This document shows positions 56,528 through 64,000 of a stretch of DNA of 64,000 nt, piece after piece. The stretch's first letter is position 1. Every line of letters begins with the position of its first letter. Both the position numbers and the translations under genes were made by a program. The notes beneath the pieces are model-generated. The model was not told the DNA's origin and made no database searches. It worked only from the letters and a program-made list of their open reading frames with translations. The stretch spans positions 1,178,001 through 1,242,000 of the forward strand of contig NZ_CP010552.1 of NCBI RefSeq assembly GCF_001293165.1, read 5' to 3'. The DNA is from Candidatus Thioglobus autotrophicus (GTDB lineage Bacteria > Pseudomonadota > Gammaproteobacteria > PS1 > Pseudothioglobaceae).

Positions 56528-57712
56528 ATGAGTCAAGCGTTATTAAAGGTTAAAGGTGTAATTTGCGGTGCAATTAATGCACATATTAAAAATAATGACG
56601 CCCTGGATTTGTCGGTTATTTCATTGGTTAAAGGGTCAACAACTGCAGGCGTTTTCACTCAAAATATTTTTTGTGCAGCACCTGTTTTGGTGGCTAAAAA
56701 TCACCTGCAGTGCTCGCCATTGGCACTACTAATTAATAGTGGTAATGCGAATGCTGGAACGGGTGCGCAAGGGTTGAAAAATACGGTTAAAACTTGTGAG
56801 TTGTTGGCTAGCGAGCTAAATATTAAAACAGAGCAAGTGCTACCTTTTTCAACGGGCGTGATCGGCCAGCAGCTTGATGTCTCTAAGTTTGAAGTAGGCA
56901 TTCCAAGTGTGGCTGCCCAGTTGTCAGAAGACGCTATGGATAAGGTGGCGAAAGGCATACTAACTACAGATTTGCTAGAAAAAACCCATTCCAAGACATT
57001 CGATGTGGCCGGGAAAACGGTAACTATTAGTGGTATTGCCAAAGGTTCAGGCATGATTCGTCCTGATATGGCCACCATGTTAAGCTTTGTTTTTACTGAT
57101 ATTAAGGCGACTCAAGATCAGTTGCAAGCTTGCTTAACACAGGCGACCAATCAGTCTTTTAATCGAATTACCGTTGATGGTGATACCTCTACTAATGATG
57201 CTTGTACACTCAGTGCAACAGGGGCAAGCGGTATTAATTTCGCTGATTGCAAAGACGTGTTTCAAGAGGCGCTAAATGAAGTGACAAAGTCTTTAGCGCA
57301 TCAAATTATTAAAGATGGTGAAGGCGCCACAAAATTTGTTGAAGTATGTGTCAAGGGTGGCAGTACTTATAATGATTGTTTAGAAGTGGCCTATACGGTC
57401 GCACACTCTCCTTTAGTTAAAACAGCTTTATTTGCTAGTGATGCAAATTGGGGACGTATTTTGGCAGCCGTGGGGCGTGCACATGTTAAAGACTTGGATA
57501 TTAGTAATATTAATATTTATCTAAATTCAGTTAGCCTAGTCAAGGCAGGCGAGCCAGATCCTACTTATACAGAGGCGCTGGGTAGTGCACAAATGCAAAA
57601 AACCGATATTGTGATTACCATAGAAATTGGCGCCAGCGATCTACAAGAAAGTGTTTGGACGACGGATTTTTCTTATGATTATGTCAAAATTAATGCGGAG
57701 TATCGAACATGA
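56528..57712 (+). CDS. argJ: Glutamate N-acetyltransferase/amino-acid acetyltransferase
   Basis: Recycles the acetyl group between ornithine and glutamate in arginine synthesis. The 394-residue precursor cleaves itself at the Ala-Thr bond in PDMATMLSFV (about residue 186) to give alpha and beta chains. Other motifs are INSGNANAGTG and ASDANWGRILAAVGR. The stop overlaps purU by 4 bases. Confidence 0.96.
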   Translation: MSQALLKVKGVICGAINAHIKNNDALDLSVISLVKGSTTAGVFTQNIFCAAPVLVAKNHLQCSPLALLINSGNANAGTGAQGLKNTVKTCELLASELNIKTEQVLPFSTGVIGQQLDVSKFEVGIPSVAAQLSEDAMDKVAKGILTTDLLEKTHSKTFDVAGKTVTISGIAKGSGMIRPDMATMLSFVFTDIKATQDQLQACLTQATNQSFNRITVDGDTSTNDACTLSATGASGINFADCKDVFQEALNEVTKSLAHQIIKDGEGATKFVEVCVKGGSTYNDCLEVAYTVAHSPLVKTALFASDANWGRILAAVGRAHVKDLDISNINIYLNSVSLVKAGEPDPTYTEALGSAQMQKTDIVITIEIGASDLQESVWTTDFSYDYVKINAEYRT

Positions 57713-58560
57713 GTGTTTATCGATTGTTGATTTCTTGCCCTGATACCCATGGATTGGTGGCTATTGTCAGTCAGTTTATTCTTGAATATAATGGCAATAT
57801 CAAAGAAGCGCACCATCATTTGGATGAGCAAAACCAGCACTTCTTTATGCGTATTGAGATTGAATCAAACTCTATCTCCTGTTCTTTAGATGAATTTAAA
57901 GAGGCTTTTTCTGTTTTAGCCGAGCGGTGTAACATGGCTTGGAAGCTGAGTGACGCTACACAGCTTAAGCGTATCTTGATTATGGGATCAAGTGCCTCAC
58001 ATTGTGTGGCAGATCTCTTGCATCGCGACCATGAAGACGAGCTTGAAGGTGAAATTATTGGTGTTTTATCAAATCATAGCAAACTCTCAAAGCTGGCTAG
58101 TTGGTACGACGTGGCGTTTAAAAAAGTAAGTATTAGCCAAGACACTCAAGAGGCTGATAAAGTGAAAATGATGCAAGCGGTTGACAGCTTTAATCCAGAT
58201 GTGATTGTTCTAGCGCGCTATATGCAAATTATCCCTGAAGAGATGTGTGCTGAATATAACGGTAGAATTATTAATATTCACCATTCATTTTTGCCATCAT
58301 TTGTGGGCGCTAATCCGTATGCACGTGCCGCTGAACGTGGAGTAAAGCTGATTGGCGCAACCTGTCATTATGTGACGGCTAATTTGGACGAAGGGCCGAT
58401 TATTGAACAAGACGTGGTGCGTGTTGATCATGGTGATAGCGCCGATGACATGAAAAAAATGGGCCAGGATGTTGAGAAAATTACCCTAGCTAAAGGCCTC
58501 AAGTATCATCTAGAAGATCGCGTTTTAACCTGTAACAATAAAACCATTGTATTCTCATAA
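57709..58560 (+). CDS. purU: Formyltetrahydrofolate deformylase
   Basis: Hydrolyses 10-formyl-THF to THF and formate. The 283-residue protein has an N-terminal ACT domain (LISCPDTHGLVAIVSQFI) and a formyltransferase-like domain with the catalytic NIHHSFLPSFVGANPY and ATCHYVTANLDEGPIIEQ. It balances one-carbon pools, which link to the methionine and SAM cycle. Confidence 0.95.
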   Translation: MSVYRLLISCPDTHGLVAIVSQFILEYNGNIKEAHHHLDEQNQHFFMRIEIESNSISCSLDEFKEAFSVLAERCNMAWKLSDATQLKRILIMGSSASHCVADLLHRDHEDELEGEIIGVLSNHSKLSKLASWYDVAFKKVSISQDTQEADKVKMMQAVDSFNPDVIVLARYMQIIPEEMCAEYNGRIINIHHSFLPSFVGANPYARAAERGVKLIGATCHYVTANLDEGPIIEQDVVRVDHGDSADDMKKMGQDVEKITLAKGLKYHLEDRVLTCNNKTIVFS

Positions 58561-58612
58561 TTGTTGACTTAGGTCAATCAATTGAGTGGGGCTATCCGTA
58601 AAATAAACCCAC

Positions 58613-59371
58613 ATGGAAGCAGTCCTCTATATTGATTATCTATTGCCGTTCTTGTTTTTTATTGTGGCGTTTGTCTATTCTTCGGTTGGCATGGGGGGCG
58701 GCTCATCCTATACAGCCATTATGGTGATTGCAGGCATGTCTACTTTAGTGATCCCGATGGTTTCTTTATCGCTTAACCTTTTTGTAACGACCATTGGAAG
58801 TTATAACTATTTGCGTAACAAGCATGGTAAGTTGCGTATTATTCTGCCATTTTTGTTCTCAGCAATTCCATTCGCTTATGTAGGTGGCGCGCTGCATTTA
58901 CCTAAACAAGTATTTTTATGGATACTGCTGGCCTCGTTGATATTAGTTGCTATACGAATTTACTTCTGGAAAGATACAGGCTTTAGGTGGCAATTAAACC
59001 ATTGGGGTAAAATTGCCATTTCTTTAATTGCTGGCTCTATTATGGGATTGGTTGCGGGTATTGTCGGTATTGGCGGCGGCGTATATTTGGTGCCTTTGAT
59101 TATTATGCTAAATATTGGTACGCAAAAAGAAGCAGCAGCAGCGGGTGTGGTGTTTGTTTGGGTGGTGTCTCTATCAGGATTGGTATCGCGTTTGCACTAT
59201 AATTCGATCGATCTATCTGAATATATACCTCTGATTGTGGCAGTCGTTGTGGGTGGGTTTTTAGGCTCTTATATGGGTTCGTTTAAGTTTAACCCAAAGA
59301 CTATGGAGAAAATACTAGGTCTGGTTATTCTTGTGGCTATTGCGCTACTTATTAAGAAAATAGTTTTTTAA
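58613..59371 (+). CDS. TauE/SafE family permease
   Basis: A 252-residue membrane protein with about eight helices and the duplicated motif of this family (VGMGGGSSYTAIMVIAG and VGIGGGVYLVPLIIML). Members export sulfite or organosulfonates. In a sulfur oxidiser, sulfite export is a reasonable guess; the substrate is not shown by sequence. It is convergent with the RuBisCO regulator gene. Confidence 0.88.
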   Translation: MEAVLYIDYLLPFLFFIVAFVYSSVGMGGGSSYTAIMVIAGMSTLVIPMVSLSLNLFVTTIGSYNYLRNKHGKLRIILPFLFSAIPFAYVGGALHLPKQVFLWILLASLILVAIRIYFWKDTGFRWQLNHWGKIAISLIAGSIMGLVAGIVGIGGGVYLVPLIIMLNIGTQKEAAAAGVVFVWVVSLSGLVSRLHYNSIDLSEYIPLIVAVVVGGFLGSYMGSFKFNPKTMEKILGLVILVAIALLIKKIVF

Positions 59372-60246
59372 CTATTTTCAACGATAAATTTTTTAAAGCG
59401 TTCGGCAATCGGCGAAAGCTTGTTTTTAGAATGATGCACAACATACCAATGACGAGTAATCGGAAATTTATCAATATCAAGCTGCTTAATAACATTATTT
59501 TCAAGCTCTAATTTAACCGTATGTTTGGATACAAATCCAATACCCAGTCCAGCTTGAACAGCCTGGATAATAGCTTCATTAGAGTTTATTTCAATATCAG
59601 AGTTGAGTCGCATGCCAATAATTCTTTCAATGGTAATGCGTGTACCTGAGCCTTGCTCTCTAGTAATAAGTGTCTCATTAGTGAGATTTTTAATGGTATT
59701 TTTCTGATTTTTAAGTAAGGGGTGCTCTGGATGAGCGATAGCAATTAGAGGATTCTCCATAAATGGCTGGGTAATCAGAGGCATGTCTGTTGGGGGTTCC
59801 CCCATAATAATCAAATCCGCTTCATTGTTATCAAGCTTTTTAAGTAATGATTCACGATTGGTTACATCTAAATAAAAAGACATTCGTGGGTATTTTTTCT
59901 TAAATTTAGCCAAAATATGACTAACAAATGAGTTGGTGGTCGTGGCAACGGCAATTTGCAAATGACCTGCTTCAGGATCTAGCGTTTGATCAATATCTAA
60001 TTTACTTTTTTCAAGCGTATCAATAACGTCGATACAGGTCTGATAAAACATTTTTCCAATGTAGGTTGGTGTCACTGTTTTTCCTTTGGTATTAATAAGA
60101 TCTGCCCCAATATTTTTAGTGAGTTGTTGTATCTGCATATAAACAGCAGGTTGGGTTACAAACAGCTCTTTACTTGCTCGGGTAAAACTTTTGGTGCGCA
60201 CAACCGCTTCAAAGCTATACAATTGTTTAAGTGTGTAATTAATCAT
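59368..60246 (-). CDS. cbbR: LysR-type regulator of RuBisCO genes
   Basis: A 292-residue LysR regulator with an N-terminal HTH (FEAVVRTKSFTRASKELFVTQ, then PAVYMQIQQL) and an effector domain (LITREQGSGTRITIERI). It is divergent from cbbM with 388 bases between, the classical CbbR layout. CbbR proteins respond to metabolites of the Calvin cycle and activate cbb operons. Confidence 0.9.
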   Translation of the reverse strand: MINYTLKQLYSFEAVVRTKSFTRASKELFVTQPAVYMQIQQLTKNIGADLINTKGKTVTPTYIGKMFYQTCIDVIDTLEKSKLDIDQTLDPEAGHLQIAVATTTNSFVSHILAKFKKKYPRMSFYLDVTNRESLLKKLDNNEADLIIMGEPPTDMPLITQPFMENPLIAIAHPEHPLLKNQKNTIKNLTNETLITREQGSGTRITIERIIGMRLNSDIEINSNEAIIQAVQAGLGIGFVSKHTVKLELENNVIKQLDIDKFPITRHWYVVHHSKNKLSPIAERFKKFIVENS

Positions 60247-60314
60247 AAATAAATATTATTATTTAATAAAAAAATATTATTTTACCTTTTTAATCAAGTA
60301 TTTAAATTAGCTTT

Positions 60315-60342
60315 CACCTCTATTTTATTAGGTGTTTTTTTT
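60315..60342 (+). terminator. Weak terminator-like hairpin in cbbR-cbbM spacer
   Basis: CACCT and AGGTG arms, ten-base AT loop, then eight T on the plus strand. It has no gene upstream on that strand. If the cbbM promoter lies beyond it, it may act as an attenuator; otherwise it may end antisense or leader transcripts. Confidence 0.35.
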
Positions 60343-60386
60343 ATGGCTAATTTGATTATTGATACTAACCATATTGGCAATATGTT

Positions 60387-60424
60387 TTTATATAAACCCT
60401 TGTTTTAACAAGGTTTTATATAAA
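60387..60424. repeat. Near-perfect palindrome in cbbR-cbbM spacer
   Basis: Two 18-base arms (TTTATATAAACCCTTGTT against its complement, one mismatch) around TT. Its centre is about 230 bases before cbbM. Length and symmetry suit a protein-binding site or a strong RNA hairpin. The rest of the 388-base spacer is AT-rich and includes a 34-codon ORF at 60521. Confidence 0.6.
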
Positions 60425-60520
60425 TACCCTAATAAATAAGTAAAGTTTATTTTTATTAAATTTTTGATTAGTTTTTATTAATAAATATTTATAAAAATAT
60501 ATAAGGATTTATTAAGAAAA

Positions 60521-60625
60521 ATGGCTTTATATCGGTATTTTTTGCCAAAAAATGTTGAAACTGAAAAACAAAAGACTTACAAAATGAATGGTATTAATTA
60601 TAATGGTATTTTTTTTGTTAAATAG
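60521..60625 (+). CDS. Candidate 34-residue small protein before cbbM
   Basis: ATG with AAGAAAA in front, 34 codons (starts MALYRYFLPKNVETEKQK, ends GIFFVK) and a TAG that forms part of the cbbM ribosome site (AGGAG). It is basic and aromatic-rich. An open frame of this length in DNA so rich in TAA is notable, but no homologue is known to me. It could be a leader peptide coupled to cbbM. Confidence 0.4.
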   Translation: MALYRYFLPKNVETEKQKTYKMNGINYNGIFFVK

Positions 60626-60634
60626 GAGTCCACA

Positions 60635-62017
60635 ATGGATCAATCGAATAGATATGCTGATTTGTCATTAGACGAAGATACGCTAATCGCACAAGGTGGC
60701 CATATTTTGGTTACATACACTATGCACCCAATGCCTGGTTTTTTTGGCTATTTAGAAACTGCTGCTCACTTTGCAGCTGAGTCTTCAACAGGTACAAACG
60801 TAGAAGTTTGCACAACAGACGACTTTACTAAAGATCTAGATGCAATGGTATATGAAATTGATGAAGCTAAAGGCATCATGAAGATTGCATACCCATGTGG
60901 CTTATTTGACCGCAATGTAATTGACGGTCGTGCAATGGTTGTATCTTTCTTGACACTTGCTATTGGTAACAACCAAGGCATGGGTGATGTTCAAGATGCG
61001 CAAATGATTGACTTCCATGTTCCTAAGCAGATGCTTGACATCTTTGATGGCCCATCTATGGATATCACTGATCTTTGGAGCCTATTAGGTCGCGACCGTG
61101 AAAATGGTGGTTACATTGCTGGTACTATTATTAAACCTAAGTTAGGTTTGCGTCCTAAGCCTTTTGCTGAAGCTGCATACCAGTTCTGGTTAGGTGGCGA
61201 CTTCATCAAGAACGATGAGCCTCAAGGTAACCAAGTTTATGCTCGTATGAAGGATGTAACGCCTTTAGTTGCTGATGCAATGAAGCGTGCACAAGATGAA
61301 ACAGGTGAAGCTAAGATTTTCTCTGCAAACATTACAGCTGATGATCATCATGAGATGATTGCCCGTGGTGAATACATCTTGGAAGCATTCGGTGAGAATG
61401 CTCATCACGTTGCATTCTTAGTTGACGGTTATGTTGGTGGTTGTGGTATGGTTACTACAGCACGTCGTAACTTCCCTGGTCAATACTTACATTACCATAG
61501 AGCCGGTCATGGTGCGATTACATCTCCATCTTCAGTTCGTGGTTACACTGCATTTGTTCTTGCTAAGCTTTCTCGCCTTATGGGTGCGTCTGGTATCCAC
61601 GTGGGTACAATGGGCTTCGGTAAGATGGAAGGTGGTGCAGATGATAAGCATATTGCATACATGATTGAACGTGATAGCGCTCAAGGTCCAGTTTATCACC
61701 AAGAATGGCACGGTATGAAGCCGACTACACCAATTATTTCTGGTGGTATGAATGCGCTACGTCTTCCAGGTTTCTTCGAAAACCTAGGTCACGGTAATGT
61801 AATCAACACTTCTGGTGGTGGTTCTTACGGACATATTGATTCTCCTGCAGCGGGCGCTAAGTCATTGCGTCAAGCGTACGAATGTTGGATGGCTAAAGCT
61901 GATCCAATTGAGTTTGCTAAAGAACACAATGAGTTTGCTCGTGCATTCGAGTCATTCCCAGGTGATGCAGATTCTCTATACCCAGGTTGGAGAGATCAGC
62001 TAGGTGTTCACAAGTAA
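60635..62017 (+). CDS. cbbM: Form II ribulose-bisphosphate carboxylase
   Basis: Fixes CO2 in the Calvin cycle. The 460-residue protein is form II (no small subunit gene follows). The carbamylated lysine is in [14 protein letters not shown], with the Asp and Glu metal ligands after it; loop 6 has the catalytic lysine in [20 protein letters not shown] is the active-site histidine region. Codon use leans to GGT, CGT and AAC, unlike neighbouring genes, as in highly expressed genes. Good SD AGGAG. Form II has low specificity and suits high CO2 or low O2. Confidence 0.97.
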   Translation: MDQSNRYADLSLDEDTLIAQGGHILVTYTMHPMPGFFGYLETAAHFAAESSTGTNVEVCTTDDFTKDLDAMVYEIDEAKGIMKIAYPCGLFDRNVIDGRAMVVSFLTLAIGNNQGMGDVQDAQMIDFHVPKQMLDIFDGPSMDITDLWSLLGRDRENGGYIAGTIIKPKLGLRPKPFAEAAYQFWLGGDFIKNDEPQGNQVYARMKDVTPLVADAMKRAQDETGEAKIFSANITADDHHEMIARGEYILEAFGENAHHVAFLVDGYVGGCGMVTTARRNFPGQYLHYHRAGHGAITSPSSVRGYTAFVLAKLSRLMGASGIHVGTMGFGKMEGGADDKHIAYMIERDSAQGPVYHQEWHGMKPTTPIISGGMNALRLPGFFENLGHGNVINTSGGGSYGHIDSPAAGAKSLRQAYECWMAKADPIEFAKEHNEFARAFESFPGDADSLYPGWRDQLGVHK

Positions 62018-62037
62018 ATCTTGTAACGTTTAGTTAT

Positions 62038-62070
62038 AAAAGCCTCTGCTACATGTAGAGGCTTTTTTTT
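62038..62070 (+). terminator. Terminator after cbbM
   Basis: AAAGCCTCT and AGAGGCTTT form a nine-pair stem around GCTACATGT with a T tract of eight, 20 bases after the cbbM stop. Together with the AAGCCTCT symmetry it is strong, so cbbQ and cbbO would be expressed less than cbbM, or from their own promoter in the 108 bases that follow. Confidence 0.9.
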
Positions 62071-62178
62071 CTAAGAAACTCTTACCCAAGTGAGAACGTA
62101 GGTTCTTATTTTGGTAAGCGTTTCAAACTACACAAGTTATTGTGTTTAAGTATAACTTAAATTAATAAGGATAGAACT

Positions 62179-62988
62179 ATGTCAGATTTCGATATCAATC
62201 AATTTAAAATTGAATCAGAGCCGTTTTACGAAGCACAATCAAACGAAGCAGAACTTTATACGGCGGCATACAATGCAAGATTTCCGGTGATGGTTAAAGG
62301 TCCAACAGGTTGTGGTAAATCTCGTTTTATTGAGTATATGGCGTATAAGTTAGATAAGCCTATTATTACCGTTTCTTGTAATGAAGATATTACCGCTTCA
62401 GATCTAATTGGTCGCTACTTGTTGGATTCTAATGGTACTCGTTGGGTAGATGGTCCTTTAACATTAGCAGCGCGTCATGGCGCTATTTGTTATTTAGATG
62501 AAATCGTTGAGGCTCGTCAAGACACCATGGTGGTTATTCACTCATTAACGGATCATCGTCGTGAATTAATGTTGGATAAAAAAGGCGAACTTGTTAAGGC
62601 ACACCCTGATTTCCAATTAGTGATCTCATATAACCCTGGTTATCAGTCACTCATGAAAGATCTTAAGCAATCAACCAAGCAGCGTTTTACAGGTATGGAC
62701 TTTGACTATGCTTCAGCTGAATTGGAAGCGTCAATTGTTGTTAAGGAATCGGATGTAGATGCAGATACTGCCGCTAAATTGGTTAAGCTTGCTGAAACCA
62801 CTCGTAATTTAGTAGGGCATGGATTGGATGAAGGTGCTTCAACGCGTCTTTTAAATTATGCAGGCACGTTGATTGCTGCTGGTGTTGATACTAAGGATGC
62901 TTGCCATATGGCATTAGTGTGTCCAATTACAGATGATGCTGAGGTTCGCACAACTATGAGTGGTGCAATTGACGCTATTTTTGGCTAA
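62179..62988 (+). CDS. cbbQ: RuBisCO activase AAA+ subunit CbbQ
   Basis: MoxR-family ATPase that, with CbbO, removes sugar-phosphate inhibitors from RuBisCO. The 269-residue protein has Walker A VKGPTGCGKSRFIEY, Walker B ICYLDEIVEARQD and sensor SYNPGYQSLMKDLKQSTKQRF. The arrangement cbbM-cbbQ-cbbO is the known one for form II activases (Q2O2 type). Confidence 0.95.
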   Translation: MSDFDINQFKIESEPFYEAQSNEAELYTAAYNARFPVMVKGPTGCGKSRFIEYMAYKLDKPIITVSCNEDITASDLIGRYLLDSNGTRWVDGPLTLAARHGAICYLDEIVEARQDTMVVIHSLTDHRRELMLDKKGELVKAHPDFQLVISYNPGYQSLMKDLKQSTKQRFTGMDFDYASAELEASIVVKESDVDADTAAKLVKLAETTRNLVGHGLDEGASTRLLNYAGTLIAAGVDTKDACHMALVCPITDDAEVRTTMSGAIDAIFG

Positions 62989-63002
62989 TAGGTAAATAAC
63001 TT

Positions 63003-64000
63003 ATGACCGAAGAAGTTCAATATAAGCCTCTAGATTGCGCATTTGAATCCGTACAAGCCGTTTTTGCCTTAAATATTGAGCAGGCAGTAGAGCACTTATC
63101 AGAAGCCAGCCTTAGTGAGTATTATGAGGGTGCTGAGTTTTTGGCTAAAATTGGCCAGGGTGACAAATTATCTATTGCATTTTTAAAAACCATGCCATGG
63201 GCGGGTGAGCATTTTGGTGACGGTAGCATTAAAAAAATTACTGATTTCACCTACAATAAAATTTGTAGAACGCCCAACAAACCAGCTGTTGAAAAGTTTC
63301 TAGATAGCTTTATTATTGTTGTTGATCATATTGACAAAGATCAGCTAGATGAATATTTAGCATTAATTGAATATCATTTGTCTGAGACAACCTTCTCTAT
63401 TCATGGTATTCACGACACACATCCATCGCCATCGCTAATAGCAATGCTTGCTAATATTAATTTATTATTAGAGCAACTAGATTTTAAAGGTATTTATGAG
63501 TGGATTAATTATGGTCTTAGATATTTTAAAGATCATCCAGAGCGCCAAGAAGAGTATTTTACGTTAACAACGGCTGATTCGAAAGCAGTCTTTCAGCGTC
63601 AACGAAAAGGTTTGTTATTTAGTGATATTGAACGTCCTATTAATTTATTCCAGCAAGCTCTATGGAAGACGAATTTTATGTACGCGCCGTATTCACCAGA
63701 TTTTGAAGCGCTTGAGCATTTTCATCCTTATTTAGAAGATGAAGTTATTCGCTTGCCTGATATTTATAGCGACTTAAATGGTGTTAACGGTTGTAAGCGC
63801 TATATGGCATTAATTGCGCATATTATTGCCCATCATCAGTTCACCACAAAAATTGTGGCTGATAACGTCTCACCACAGCAACGATTCTTTACCGAAGTGT
63901 TTGAAGATGCACGCGTTGAATATTTAGCCATTCAGCAATATCCAGGTTTGAAAAAACTTTGGTTAAGTTTAATGCCAGTAGTGGACGAGTTTGATTGTGA
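63003..64000 (+). CDS. cbbO: RuBisCO activase adaptor CbbO, 3' end cut by window edge
   Basis: Begins MTEEVQYKPLDCAFESVQ 14 bases after cbbQ and is open to the end of the window (332 codons). The visible part is the helical N-terminal region of CbbO, with repeats of helices and a segment FFTEVFEDARVEYLAIQQYPG before the cut. The C-terminal VWA domain that contacts RuBisCO is expected outside the window. Assignment relies on context and family resemblance. Confidence 0.88.
   Translation, partial: MTEEVQYKPLDCAFESVQAVFALNIEQAVEHLSEASLSEYYEGAEFLAKIGQGDKLSIAFLKTMPWAGEHFGDGSIKKITDFTYNKICRTPNKPAVEKFLDSFIIVVDHIDKDQLDEYLALIEYHLSETTFSIHGIHDTHPSPSLIAMLANINLLLEQLDFKGIYEWINYGLRYFKDHPERQEEYFTLTTADSKAVFQRQRKGLLFSDIERPINLFQQALWKTNFMYAPYSPDFEALEHFHPYLEDEVIRLPDIYSDLNGVNGCKRYMALIAHIIAHHQFTTKIVADNVSPQQRFFTEVFEDARVEYLAIQQYPGLKKLWLSLMPVVDEFDC

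Noticed and set aside
1-64000. tRNA, rRNA, CRISPR array, insertion sequence or phage genes
   Set aside because: I found no tRNA-like cloverleaf with CCA end, no regular spaced repeats and no transposase or phage protein; only a proper tRNAscan or CRISPR search would make this final.

Overview
The window comes from an AT-rich gammaproteobacterial chromosome. Gene content fits a sulfur-oxidising, CO2-fixing marine lineage of the SUP05/Ca. Thioglobus or bivalve-symbiont type: form II RuBisCO (cbbM) with cbbQ, cbbO and a divergent LysR gene beside a TauE/SafE permease, plus periplasmic c-type cytochromes and Fur-controlled iron uptake. The taxonomic placement is an inference from gene content and the look of the proteins. 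I saw no rRNA, tRNA, insertion sequence, prophage or CRISPR array. Almost all of the window is densely packed core genes, often overlapping by 4-14 bases, with many TTG/GTG starts.

Layout. 1-8.2 kb: hom (cut by the left edge), rppH, a Bax inhibitor-like protein, murD, miaA, a 2Fe-2S flavin reductase, bolA, mltD. 8.2-20.2 kb, all on the minus strand: a dcw-type fragment (murC-murB-ddl-ftsQ) preceded by ftsB-ispD-ispF, then RDD and M23 proteins, xseA, an Smr protein, rpsT, hflD, mnmA, phoH-like. 20.3-22.4 kb: a copper/cytochrome-oxidase assembly operon (DUF2946, PCuAC, SCO, anchored protein). 22.4-33.0 kb, minus strand: miaB, mscS, a degenerate NlpD, a YqaA-like protein, glyQ, a HIT-superfamily enzyme, ahcY, metK, ccmB, ccmA, an extended BamE. 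33.1-46.7 kb: fur, znuB, prfA-hemA, lolB, ruvB-ybgC-tolQRA, an antitoxin-like protein, minC, glyS, dtd, ruvC. 46.7-58.6 kb: CDF transporter, feoAB, an SHP/diheme cytochrome/cytochrome b561 cluster with a membrane-tethered LuxR regulator, a ferric iron ABC system, argJ, purU. 58.6-64 kb: TauE/SafE, cbbR, cbbM, cbbQ, cbbO (cut by the right edge).

The most interesting sequence is in non-coding RNA and DNA. metK and ahcY are adjacent, and each has its own riboswitch-like leader: a SAM-II-like pseudoknot followed by an intrinsic terminator before metK, and a clear SAH riboswitch before ahcY. Together they would lower SAM synthesis when SAM is high and raise SAH removal when SAH is high. Iron genes carry recognisable Fur operators, including an exact 15-base 7-1-7 site and a perfect palindrome with 16-base arms before feoA. 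Two unlisted small ORFs (23 and 34 codons) sit directly before feoA and cbbM. Terminator-like hairpins lie between fbpA and fbpB, after cbbM, and, oddly, inside the first codons of ftsB.
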